Positions 7,504-15,650 of a DNA stretch of 64,000 bases are shown one piece after another. Both the position numbers and the translations under genes were made by a program. The notes beneath the pieces were generated by a model, which saw nothing but the letters and a program-made list of their open reading frames with translations, did not search any database and had not been told where the DNA came from. This DNA is from Rhodovulum marinum (lineage in GTDB: Bacteria > Pseudomonadota > Alphaproteobacteria > Rhodobacterales > Rhodobacteraceae): positions 1-64,000 of the forward strand of contig NZ_SLXP01000002.1 of the NCBI RefSeq assembly GCF_004343075.1. The letters run 5' to 3'. Numbering within the stretch: position 1 is the first letter of the stretch; every line of letters begins with the position of its first letter.

Positions 7504-8715
7504 TCAGGCGGGTCTCGTGACGGTGAACTGGGTCACGTCGCAGTTTCCGCTGTGGAAGGTCGCCGCGCAAGAGGTGAGATACATGTTCCACATGCGCCGG
7601 AACCGCGCATCGAAGCCCAACGCGGAAATCTCGTCCCAGCGGTCATTGAAGGTCTCGTGCCAGCGTCGAAGGGTCTGGGAATAGCTTTCGCCGAACTCGA
7701 TGGACCGGGTGACGTCCAGATCGGCCGCCCGCGCCAGGTCGCCCAGCACCGTGTGGCTGGGCAGCATGCCGCCGGGGAAGATGTATTTCTGGATGAAATC
7801 CACGCCCTTGCGGTAGATCTCGAAGCGGCGCTCCTGCACCGTGATGACCTGCAACGTGGCATGCGCCCCGGGTTTCAGGCACTGGCGCAACTTGCCGAAA
7901 TAGGTCGGCCAGTATTTCTCGCCCACCGCCTCGAACATCTCGATCGAGGCGATACCGTCATAACGCCCGGTCTCGTCGCGGTAATCCTGAAGCTTGATCT
8001 CGACCCGGTCCTGAAGCCCGGCCCGCGCGATGCGCGCCACCGCGTAATCGTGCTGTTCGCGGCTGATCGTCAGTCCCGTAACCTTCAGCCCGCGCTTGCC
8101 GGCGGCGTATTCCGCGAAACCGCCCCAGCCGCAGCCGATTTCCAGCACGTGATCGCCCGGCTTCACGCCCATCTCGTCGACCATCGACGCGTATTTCAGT
8201 TCCTGCGCCTGTTCCAGGCTTTCCTGGCCCGTGCGAAACAGCGCCGAGGAATAGGTCATGCTTTCATCCAGCCAGAGCGCGTAGAAATCGTTGCCCAGGT
8301 CGTAATGCGCGGCGATGTTCTTTCTGGCCTGCCGCTTGGTGTTGCGCTGCAACCAGAACCGAAACCGTTCATAGGCCCGCACCAGCGCCATGCCCGGAAA
8401 ACCGTCGAAAAGTTCGTCGTTATCGGCATGGACGAGATCCATGAACGCCATCAGGTCCGGCGTTGTCCACGCCTCGTCCAGATAGGCCTCGCAAAAGCCA
8501 AGGTCACCCTCGCGGATCAGGCGCGCGAAGACGTCCGGGTCGTGGATGTCCAGCTGGGCCACCGGCCCCGGCCCCTTGCCCTCGGCACGGAACCGTCGCC
8601 CGTCGGGCAGCACGAAATCCAGCCGCCCATGGGCCATGTTGCAGGCCACGTCGAAGACCTGGGTGAAATATCGCGGCAGGTTAGCCTGCCCTTTCGTTGT
8701 TGTCAGGACCGTCAT
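7504..8715 (-). CDS. Cyclopropane-fatty-acyl-phospholipid synthase family SAM methyltransferase
   Basis: The 403-residue enzyme has the SAM-binding motif VLEIGCGWGGFAEYAA and the CFA-synthase architecture, with an N-terminal lipid-binding region followed by a class I methyltransferase fold. It would add a methylene or methyl group to unsaturated membrane lipids from S-adenosylmethionine. I chose ATG 8715 because it is preceded by an AGGGAG ribosome site and gives the family length; the open frame continues upstream without coding character. It lies between the photolyase and trgA genes on the same strand, suggesting a membrane- and DNA-protection operon. The exact product (cyclopropane versus other methylation) cannot be told from sequence. 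Confidence 0.88.
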   Translation of the reverse strand: MTVLTTTKGQANLPRYFTQVFDVACNMAHGRLDFVLPDGRRFRAEGKGPGPVAQLDIHDPDVFARLIREGDLGFCEAYLDEAWTTPDLMAFMDLVHADNDELFDGFPGMALVRAYERFRFWLQRNTKRQARKNIAAHYDLGNDFYALWLDESMTYSSALFRTGQESLEQAQELKYASMVDEMGVKPGDHVLEIGCGWGGFAEYAAGKRGLKVTGLTISREQHDYAVARIARAGLQDRVEIKLQDYRDETGRYDGIASIEMFEAVGEKYWPTYFGKLRQCLKPGAHATLQVITVQERRFEIYRKGVDFIQKYIFPGGMLPSHTVLGDLARAADLDVTRSIEFGESYSQTLRRWHETFNDRWDEISALGFDARFRRMWNMYLTSCAATFHSGNCDVTQFTVTRPA

Positions 8716-8779
8716 CCCGGCTCCCTCGTTCCCTTTTGTCGTTATTTCTTGCAGATGCGCCCCCAAGGGCGCAACGCCC

Positions 8780-10201
8780 CTAGCCGCTGCGTGCCTCATA
8801 GGCGGCCAGAGCCCTTTCGCGGCCGGCCTGGGGGGACACCACCGGGGCGGGATAGCGGTCGCCGGCTGACAGCCCCCACGATTTCGGCACCGCCTCGAAA
8901 TACGACAGCGCGGTGTCGCTTGGCCGCTGGCGTCCCTCTGCGATCCAGGCATCGAGGTAACGGCCCTTTGGGTCGAATTTCTCGGCCTGCGTGACCGGGT
9001 TGAAGACGCGGAAATAAGGGGCGGCATCGGGGCCCGAACCCGCCACCCACTGCCAACCCATCGCATTCGAGGCCGGGTCCCAGTCGATCAGATGATCCTC
9101 GAACCATTTCAGCCCGACCTTCCAATGGGTCATCAGGTGCTTGGTCAGATAGGACGCGACGATCATCCGGCTGCGATTGTGCATCGTGCCGGTCACGTAC
9201 ATCTCGCGCATCGCGGCATCGACGAAAGGAATGCCCGTGCGGCCGCGCTTCCATGCCGTCACCTCGGGGGCGGTGTCGTCGGTCGACCACGGGAACGCGT
9301 CCCAGCCCTCGCGCCAGTTGCCGGTCGCGATGTGCGGGCTGTGCCACATCAGATGCCAGGCGAATTCACGCCAGACCAGTTCCTTGAGAAAGTGCTCGGC
9401 CCCTGCCTTTCCCTCGCCCATCGCACGCATCCCCGCGTGCCAGCAGGCGCGCGGCGAAATCTCTCCATAGGTCAGGTTCTCGGACAGCCGCGAGGTGGCC
9501 TCGGCCGCCGGAAAGTCCCGCTCGGCCTTGTAGGCAGCGATCCTGTTCGCGACAAAGGCCCCCAGCCGGCCCTGCGCTGCCGCTTCGCCCACGCAGGCAT
9601 GGGGCGCCACGACCGCCGCCCCCCGGCGCATCGCAGCGCCCATGTCCCAGTTGCCCAGATCGTCGGACCCCGGCCAGTGATCGGGCCCCGGGATCGTGCC
9701 CGGCGCCGTCATGGGCTCGGGCACCTCGCGGACGCGCACCGCTTTCCAGAACGGCGTATAGACCCTGTAGAACGCGCCCTGACCGGTTTCGACAGTCCAT
9801 GGCTCGAACAGCAGGTGACCCGCGACGGATCGCGCGTCGATGCCGTCGTCCTTTAACGCGGCCTTGACCGCCTTGTCGCGCGCGACGCCGTCGGGGTCGT
9901 AGGCGCGCGTCCAGATCACCGCCCCCGCCCCGGTTTCGGCGATCAGCGCGCGCAAGACGTCCAGCGCCCGTCCCCGGCGCAGGATCAGGCGGGACTTGTG
10001 CGCACCAAGGCTGTCGGCGAACGCTTCCAGTCCCAGGCCGAGGCGCCATTTCGGCGCCGCGCCCAGGGCCTCGACCTGCTCGTCATGGATGAACACCGGG
10101 ATCACCGGCCGCCCCATTTCGCAGGCGGCCGCAAGGGCGGGGTTGTCGGTCAAGCGCAGGTCGCGGCGGACCCACCAGAGGATCGGAGAGGCATCGGGCA
10201 T
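8780..10201 (-). CDS. phrB: Deoxyribodipyrimidine photo-lyase (class I CPD photolyase)
   Basis: The 473-residue flavoprotein uses blue light to split cyclobutane pyrimidine dimers. The N-terminal antenna domain opens with ILWWVRRDLRLTDNPAL, and the C-terminal FAD domain contains NRSRMIVASYLTKHLMTHW and the DWDPASNAMGWQWVAGSG signature. All blocks of a class I enzyme are present and the length is normal. It is followed 64 bp later by the lipid methyltransferase gene and starts 13 bp after the stop of the aminotransferase-like gene. Cryptochrome function is less likely because the photolyase substrate-binding blocks look complete. Confidence 0.93.
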   Translation of the reverse strand: MPDASPILWWVRRDLRLTDNPALAAACEMGRPVIPVFIHDEQVEALGAAPKWRLGLGLEAFADSLGAHKSRLILRRGRALDVLRALIAETGAGAVIWTRAYDPDGVARDKAVKAALKDDGIDARSVAGHLLFEPWTVETGQGAFYRVYTPFWKAVRVREVPEPMTAPGTIPGPDHWPGSDDLGNWDMGAAMRRGAAVVAPHACVGEAAAQGRLGAFVANRIAAYKAERDFPAAEATSRLSENLTYGEISPRACWHAGMRAMGEGKAGAEHFLKELVWREFAWHLMWHSPHIATGNWREGWDAFPWSTDDTAPEVTAWKRGRTGIPFVDAAMREMYVTGTMHNRSRMIVASYLTKHLMTHWKVGLKWFEDHLIDWDPASNAMGWQWVAGSGPDAAPYFRVFNPVTQAEKFDPKGRYLDAWIAEGRQRPSDTALSYFEAVPKSWGLSAGDRYPAPVVSPQAGRERALAAYEARSG

Positions 10202-10214
10202 TGGAATTCCGGGT

Positions 10215-11444
10215 TCAGAGTTCGCTATCTAGCGCGGTAATCAACCGGTCAACATCTTCGCGCAAGGTGTAGTGCAACAACGACAGGCGCAGAACACCGC
10301 GCGCCGGGTCGACCCCCATCGCCTGAAGCACCCGACCCGCGTAGAAATCCCCGCCCCCCGCAAGGATACCATGGCGCGCAAGCCGCGCCGCGGCCTGCGC
10401 GCCCGGCTCGTTCAGCGCGATCGACACGGTGGGCAGCCTGCCGCGCGCATCCTTCGGCCCCAGCACCCTCAAGCCCGGACGACCGGCAAGATAGGCCATC
10501 AGCGGTTCCAGCAACAACGCCTCGTGCGACCGGATCAGTTCGCCGGCCTTCTCGGCACGGCCACGCGCATCGCGCCCACCCAGGAAATGGTGATCGTAAA
10601 GCGCATCCATGTAATCCGAGATGCCCGCACAGGCCGCGACCTGCGCATGATCGGGACCGGAGGGATTGAACCGCTTGACCGTGTCGTCCGCGTTGAACCA
10701 GTGCCCCTGGTTTGGCAACCGGTGGGCCAGTTCGCGCCGCATCACGATAATGCCCTGGTGCGGCCCATAGGTCTTGTAGGTCGAGAACAGGTAGATGTCG
10801 GCCCCCAGCCGCGTGACATCGGGCAGACCATGCGGCGCATAACTGACCCCGTCGACACAGCTGAGCGCGCCAGCGTCGCGCACCATTCGGCAGATCGCGG
10901 CGACGTCGTTCACCTCGCCCAGGATATTCGACGCATGGGGAAAACAGACCAAGCGCACGCGATCGTCCAGCAACCCAGCCAGCGCATCTGGGTCGAGACG
11001 CCCGGTTTCGGGATCGACCTGCCATTCGCGAATTTCCACGCCGCCATCCTCGGCCAGCCGCCGCCATGGACCGGAATTCGCCTCGTGGTCCTGGTTCGTC
11101 ACGACGATTGCCGACCTTTTGGGCAGCCATTGCCGAAAGGCATGCGACAGGACATAGGCGTTCGCCGTGGTCGAGGGGCCGAAATGCATCTCGTCGCGGC
11201 CCACCCCAAGATGCGCCGCAAGACGCATGCGCGCCTCGTCCATCTCCTCGCCAGCCATCTGCGAGGTCGCGAAGGCGCCGTAGGGTTGGACCCGGCGTTC
11301 GTTGAAATACCGGTGAATGCGCCAGATCACATAGCGGCAGACATAGGAGCCGCCCGCATTCTCGCAGAACACCTTGTCGCGCAGGTCTTTTTGCCGGAAA
11401 GCCGGAAACTGATTGCGGACAAAGTCGGTATCGAGCGCAACCAT
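10215..11444 (-). CDS. Class V aminotransferase / cysteine desulfurase-like PLP enzyme
   Basis: The 409-residue protein has the fold-type I PLP pattern of NifS/SufS-like enzymes: D198 in CVDGVSYAPH and the Schiff-base lysine K224 in STYKTYGPH. It could be a cysteine desulfurase-like or related aminotransferase; no SUF or ISC genes are next to it, so I do not assign SufS. ATG 11444 was chosen as the family start because the open frame upstream overlaps the promoter region. It is the first gene of the leftward train that includes photolyase, cfa-like, trgAB and cysK. Confidence 0.78.
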   Translation of the reverse strand: MVALDTDFVRNQFPAFRQKDLRDKVFCENAGGSYVCRYVIWRIHRYFNERRVQPYGAFATSQMAGEEMDEARMRLAAHLGVGRDEMHFGPSTTANAYVLSHAFRQWLPKRSAIVVTNQDHEANSGPWRRLAEDGGVEIREWQVDPETGRLDPDALAGLLDDRVRLVCFPHASNILGEVNDVAAICRMVRDAGALSCVDGVSYAPHGLPDVTRLGADIYLFSTYKTYGPHQGIIVMRRELAHRLPNQGHWFNADDTVKRFNPSGPDHAQVAACAGISDYMDALYDHHFLGGRDARGRAEKAGELIRSHEALLLEPLMAYLAGRPGLRVLGPKDARGRLPTVSIALNEPGAQAAARLARHGILAGGGDFYAGRVLQAMGVDPARGVLRLSLLHYTLREDVDRLITALDSEL

Positions 11445-11473
11445 CGGGGCTCCGGCGGCGACGGGTGGTTGAT

Positions 11474-11491
11474 CCCGTCTGTCTAGACGGG
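11474..11491 (-). promoter_or_regulatory. 7-bp stem, 4-base loop hairpin in the leader of the leftward operon
   Basis: CCCGTCT (11474-11480) pairs exactly with AGACGGG (11485-11491) around GTCT. It lies about 30 bp upstream of the ATG of the aminotransferase-like gene, so it would be in the 5' leader of that transcript. A role in message stability or translation is inference. Confidence 0.4.
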
Positions 11492-11501
11492 GCGCTGCGG
11501 A

Positions 11502-11529
11502 ATTGCAAAGCCTTGAAAAACCTTGCAAT
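11502..11529. promoter_or_regulatory. Palindrome ATTGCAA...TTGCAAT upstream of the leftward operon
   Basis: ATTGCAA at 11502-11508 is mirrored by TTGCAAT at 11523-11529, and a direct CCTTG repeat (11511-11515, 11521-11525) lies within it. It is the only AT-richer block in the 116-bp gap between the BCCT gene and the aminotransferase-like gene, so it is a plausible operator or promoter element for the stress operon. The cognate regulator is unknown. Confidence 0.4.
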
Positions 11530-11560
11530 CGCGCTAGTGCGCCCCGCCCGGCCGACGAAC

Positions 11561-13201
11561 TCAGCGCTTCTCGCTGAGCAGTCCCTTGAAGATCGCCCAA
11601 CACATCAGCAGCAGGACCACCGTGAACGGCAGGCCCGTGGAAATCACCATCGCCTGCAGCGCGCCCAGGCCGCCACCGATCAGAAGCACGATCGCGACCG
11701 CCCCCTCGAAGGTGCACCAGAACACCCGCTGCGGCACCGGCGCGTCGATCTTGCCACCAGCGGTGATCGTGTCGATCACCAGCGACCCGGAGTCCGACGA
11801 GGTCACGAAGAACACGATCACCAGGATGATCCCGATCACCGAGGTGATCGCCGCCAACGGCAGCCCCTCGAGCATCGCAAAGAGCGACATCGGCGGGTTA
11901 TAGCTGTCGATCACCTGCGCCTTGACCGCGCTGGTCGCGGGGTCTGACAAGACCTGGTCGATCGCCGTGCCGCCGAAGACGGCCATCCACAACACGCAGA
12001 CCAGGCTGGGGATCAAGAGCACGCAGATGACGAATTCGCGCACCGTGCGGCCGCGGCTGACGCGCGCGATGAACATGCCCACGAAGGGCGACCAGGAAAT
12101 CCACCAGGCCCAGTAGAACGCCGTCCAGCCCTGCATATAGCCGGTATCCTCGCGCCCGACCGGGTTCGACAGCGCCGGCAGGTCCTTGCCATAGGCGACA
12201 AGACCCGAGGCGAAATCCGACAGGATCGTCAACGTCGGCCCGGCCAGCAGCACGAAGACCAGCAACAGCGCGGCAACCCCCATGTTGATCTCGGACAACA
12301 CCTTTACGCCGCCATCCAGACCGCGCAGCACCGAGATCAGCGCAACCGCCGTGATCGCCGTGATCAGGATCACCTGCACCGTGACATTCTCGGGCACACC
12401 GAAGACGTGGTTCAGTCCGGCGTTGGCCTGCTGCGCCCCGAAACCCAGCGACGTGGCGAGACCGAACAGCGTGGCAAAGACGGCCAGCGTGTCGATCACA
12501 TGGCCCCACCAGCCCCAGATCCTTTCACCGAAGACCGGATAGAAGGCCGAACGGATCGTCAGCGGCAGCCCCTTGTTGTAGGTGAAAAGCGCCAATGCCA
12601 GCGCCACGACCGCATAGATCGCCCAAGGATGCAGTCCCCAGTGATAGATTGTCGCCGCCAACCCCATGGTGCGCGCCGCATCGACGTTTTCGGGGATCAG
12701 TTGGCCGTCCTCGGTAAAGGGCGACGGCACCCCCAGGGGCGACGAGATCGCCATGTGATAGACCGGCTCCAGCACCCCGAAGAACATCAGCCCGATACCC
12801 ATGCCCGCCGCGAACAGCATCGCGAACCAGCCGACATAGGTATAATCGGGCACCGCCTCGCGCCCGCCCAGCCGCACGCTGCCCACCGGCAACACGATGA
12901 GGGCCAGGCAGAACACCACGAAGACGTTCGCCGCGCTCAGGAAGAACCAGTCGAAGGTCGAGGTCAGGAAGGGCCTGAGCCAACCGAAGATCGCGCCGGC
13001 CTGTTCGGGCAGCGCAAGCGCATAGAACACGAAGGCCACGATCGACAGGCCCGATATCATGAAAACCGGGTTATGGATGTCGAAGCCGAAGGGCCCGACG
13101 TTGCCTTCGATATTGTCCTGCCCGATCGTGTAATCCGTGTCGATCAGCTCGGTCGGCCCCTCGGGTTCGGGAATCCCCGGCTGTGTCGTTTCATCGCTCA
13201 T
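11561..13201 (-). CDS. BCCT family betaine/carnitine/choline transporter
   Basis: The 546-residue inner-membrane protein has about twelve membrane segments and BCCT hallmarks: GMGIGLMFFGVLEPVYHM, the tryptophan-rich substrate segment YWAWWISWSPFVGMFIARVSRG, and an acidic N-terminal tail. It would import quaternary ammonium compounds such as glycine betaine or choline. The start at ATG 13201 (MSDETTQ...) gives a normal BCCT length. It follows the universal stress protein gene on the same strand by 43 bp, so osmotic stress co-regulation is likely. The precise substrate is not determined by sequence. Confidence 0.92.
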   Translation of the reverse strand: MSDETTQPGIPEPEGPTELIDTDYTIGQDNIEGNVGPFGFDIHNPVFMISGLSIVAFVFYALALPEQAGAIFGWLRPFLTSTFDWFFLSAANVFVVFCLALIVLPVGSVRLGGREAVPDYTYVGWFAMLFAAGMGIGLMFFGVLEPVYHMAISSPLGVPSPFTEDGQLIPENVDAARTMGLAATIYHWGLHPWAIYAVVALALALFTYNKGLPLTIRSAFYPVFGERIWGWWGHVIDTLAVFATLFGLATSLGFGAQQANAGLNHVFGVPENVTVQVILITAITAVALISVLRGLDGGVKVLSEINMGVAALLLVFVLLAGPTLTILSDFASGLVAYGKDLPALSNPVGREDTGYMQGWTAFYWAWWISWSPFVGMFIARVSRGRTVREFVICVLLIPSLVCVLWMAVFGGTAIDQVLSDPATSAVKAQVIDSYNPPMSLFAMLEGLPLAAITSVIGIILVIVFFVTSSDSGSLVIDTITAGGKIDAPVPQRVFWCTFEGAVAIVLLIGGGLGALQAMVISTGLPFTVVLLLMCWAIFKGLLSEKR

Positions 13202-13244
13202 TGGAAATGTCCTCTGCTTGCGCGCCAAGGCGCCTGGGCCGGGA

Positions 13245-13670
13245 TCAGTCCTCGTGCTCGCGGACGAGCATGATCGAGGCATGCGCATGAAGCGCCAGCT
13301 TGCCACCGTGCGATGGCCAGACGTAATCGCCGAGATTGGGCATGTGCGATCCCATCACCACGAGATCGGCATTCAAATCCTTGCGGGCCTCGCGGATCGC
13401 GTGGTCCAGATCGACGGCCGGATCGTGGCTGACAACTGTCTTGGCGTCGGCCCTGTGCCCGTGTTTTGCCGCCTGCTCTTCGGCAAAGGCCCTCAGTTTG
13501 CCCGCGAATTCCTCGGGGCTATGCGCCAAAGGGCCGGGCTGCGGCGTGGTCACCGCGACATAGGTGACCCCGATATCGTAATGGCGCGCAAGGTCGGCAG
13601 CGACCTCCAGCGCCCGCGTCAGCCGGTCGACATGGGCCAGGTCGACCGGGGCAAGGATGTGACAGAACAC
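13245..13670 (-). CDS. Universal stress protein, UspA family
   Basis: The 141-residue protein has a single Usp domain: an N-terminal ILAPVDL strand and a C-terminal nucleotide-loop region VVMGSHMPNLGDYVWPSHGG. The start appears to be GTG 13670 behind an AAGGGGAGAG ribosome site. It is the upstream partner of the BCCT transporter gene. Usp proteins bound to transporter operons are thought to tune stress responses, but the partner here is inferred only from adjacency. Confidence 0.88.
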   Translation of the reverse strand: MFCHILAPVDLAHVDRLTRALEVAADLARHYDIGVTYVAVTTPQPGPLAHSPEEFAGKLRAFAEEQAAKHGHRADAKTVVSHDPAVDLDHAIREARKDLNADLVVMGSHMPNLGDYVWPSHGGKLALHAHASIMLVREHED

Positions 13671-13974
13671 GTCGCTCTCCCCTTATTGTTGGGGCGCCCG
13701 CCTGTGGTCCAGGGCGTTGCCGTCCGCAGCGGACGCGCGTGTCGGATTTTTTCGGGGAACCCTTCGTGTTCTCGCCTGCTTCCCCGCGTCCAAAGCCTAA
13801 CGCGGAAAGACAGAGCCGCCAACCCGCGTACCGAAAAAAGCGGCGGATACCGGCTCTATCTTCGAAAGGCACATTAAAATCGATTCGTATGCCTTTGTTT
13901 TAAAAAGACTTGGTAGGCCAAATGATTGCCACCCCGGCCCTGTTCCACCGGGGTGGCGCGCGATCTGGGCCGGT
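13671..13974. other. 304-bp intergenic region upstream of the stress protein gene
   Basis: No gene is visible. On the minus strand TTGGCG (13822-13817) and TAGGCT (13799-13794) are spaced 17 bp and could be a weak sigma70-type promoter for the usp-BCCT pair. An unusually AT-rich block at about 13870-13915 lies next to the end of acuI. These assignments are by eye and weak in such GC-rich DNA. Confidence 0.3.
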
Positions 13975-14967
13975 TCAGCCGTTCACGTCGACCACGACGC
14001 GACCCTTGACCCTGCCTTTCAGGATATCCGCCCCCAGCGACGGCAGATCGGCCAGCGTCGCGGGCTGGACCATCGCCTCGAGCTTGTCCATCGGCAGGTC
14101 GGCGGCGAGGCGGTTCCAGGCGCGCACGCGGTCCCCATACGGACGCAGCACGCTGTCGATGCCCAACAGGTTCACGCCGCGCAGGATAAAGGGCGTGATC
14201 AACGCGCCCTCGATCGCCGCACCGCCCGCCAGGCCCACCGCCGCGACCGAACTGCGGTATTTCATCTGTTTCAGCACGCGCCCCAGCATTGCGCCCGCAA
14301 CGGAATCGACGCAGCCCGCCCAGGTCTCGCTTTCCAGGGGTTTCCGCGTGACCTCGGTCAGGTCTTCGCGCGGCACGATCTGTGCGGCCCCCAGATCGCG
14401 CAGGTAATCCGCTGTTTCGGGCCGCCCGGTCACGGCGGCCACCTCATGGCCCAGCTTCGCCAGGATCGCGGTCGCGACCGAGCCCACACCGCCGGCCGCC
14501 CCGGTCACCAGCACCGGTCCGTCGCCCAGCTTAAGCCCGTGATCCTCCAGCGCCATCACCGCCAGCATCGCGGTGAACCCGGCGGTGCCCACCGCCATCG
14601 CCTGGCGCGTGGTCAGCCCGTCGGGCAGCGGCACCAGCCAGTCGGCCTTGACCCGCGCCTTTTGCGCATAGCCGCCCCAATGGGCCTCGCCCACCCGCCA
14701 GCCCGTCAGCACCACCTTGTCGCCCGGCTTGTAGCGGTCGTCCGAACTGGCCTCGACGGTACCCGCGAAATCGATCCCCGGCACGTGGGGATAGTGCCGA
14801 ACCAGTCCGCCGCCCGGCCCGATGCACAGCCCGTCCTTGTAGTTCAGCGTGGAATATTCGACCGCTACCGTGACCTCGGCCTCGGGCAGGCGGGCCTCGT
14901 CCAGGTCCTGCACATCCGCATGGGTCTTGCCGTCCTCGTCTTTCTCGACGACCAGCGCCTTGAACAT
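13975..14967 (-). CDS. acuI: Acrylyl-CoA reductase AcuI (MDR family)
   Basis: The 330-residue NADPH-dependent enzyme reduces acryloyl-CoA to propionyl-CoA, the detoxifying step of DMSP/acrylate and 3-hydroxypropionate assimilation in Rhodobacterales. It is a zinc-less medium-chain reductase: the N-terminus reads MFKALVVEKDEDGKTHADVQ, the conserved YSTLNYKDGL segment follows, and the Rossmann loop is VTGAAGGVGSVA. ATG 14967 has a GGGAG ribosome site and gives the family length. It is followed across a short gap by a DinB gene on the same strand. No dddP, dddL or dmdA lies in the window, so the DMSP link is by family only. Confidence 0.9.
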   Translation of the reverse strand: MFKALVVEKDEDGKTHADVQDLDEARLPEAEVTVAVEYSTLNYKDGLCIGPGGGLVRHYPHVPGIDFAGTVEASSDDRYKPGDKVVLTGWRVGEAHWGGYAQKARVKADWLVPLPDGLTTRQAMAVGTAGFTAMLAVMALEDHGLKLGDGPVLVTGAAGGVGSVATAILAKLGHEVAAVTGRPETADYLRDLGAAQIVPREDLTEVTRKPLESETWAGCVDSVAGAMLGRVLKQMKYRSSVAAVGLAGGAAIEGALITPFILRGVNLLGIDSVLRPYGDRVRAWNRLAADLPMDKLEAMVQPATLADLPSLGADILKGRVKGRVVVDVNG

Positions 14968-14989
14968 CGTCTTACTCCCTTTTTGGATC

Positions 14990-15511
14990 CTACCCGACAA
15001 GGTCGGGCATCAGAAACAGGTCGGTCGGCCCCGGGTCCACCCCCGCCGACGTCAGCATCGCGTGAACCTGGCCGCGGTGGTGGGCTTGGTGGTTGAACAT
15101 GTGCATCACGCAGATCGCACGCGGCATGGTCACCGCGCGCCCCGCCGCCGCCGAGTGCCAGGCTAGGTCGCCGGCCAGCGCCTCGTCGTCCAGCGCTTGC
15201 GCCCAGCGGCTTATGCGCGCGTCGGTGATCTGCCGCTTGGACCGCAGTTCGGCCCAGTCGGTCACGAACCCGCCACTCTCGGCCAGTGCGGCGCCCGGCG
15301 CCTCCCAGCCGTCCAGCCGCGCCATCCAGACATGATCGGCCCACAGCAGATGCGCCAGCGTTCCCCGGATCGAGCCCCAGAACGCCCCCCGATCGGCTTC
15401 GCGCAGCTCGGGCGCCAGGGTGCCCGCCGCCTCGACCGCCGCGCGGTTCTGCCAGCGGTTATAGCGTGCCATTACCCGGCACCAGTCGGCCGTCACCAGC
15501 GTCGTCGCCAT
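14990..15511 (-). CDS. DinB family protein
   Basis: The 173-residue four-helix protein has the DinB-type three-histidine metal site: a histidine in LAHLLWADHVW and the pair in FNHQAHHRGQ. DinB/YfiT-like proteins include thiol S-transferases, but the substrate here is unknown. Two ATGs are possible (15529 and 15511); the second is preferred because GTGAGGG lies 5 bases upstream of it. The gene ends 22 bp before acuI, so the two are probably one transcript. Confidence 0.85.
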   Translation of the reverse strand: MATTLVTADWCRVMARYNRWQNRAAVEAAGTLAPELREADRGAFWGSIRGTLAHLLWADHVWMARLDGWEAPGAALAESGGFVTDWAELRSKRQITDARISRWAQALDDEALAGDLAWHSAAAGRAVTMPRAICVMHMFNHQAHHRGQVHAMLTSAGVDPGPTDLFLMPDLVG

Positions 15512-15650
15512 CAGACCCTCACCCTTCATGCGCCGCCCCCTTTTGACAGAGCCGTGGGCCGGTTGCGAGTCCCCCCCTAAATCCCTTGAGCAGGCGACAC
15601 CGCATCGCTAGCGTGACCTTGCACCACTTACCCCAACACAGGGACGACGA

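Noticed and set aside
10215-11444. Assignment as SufS
   Set aside because: No suf genes are adjacent and the sufE gene is 33 kb away; the sequence supports only a general class V/cysteine desulfurase-like label.
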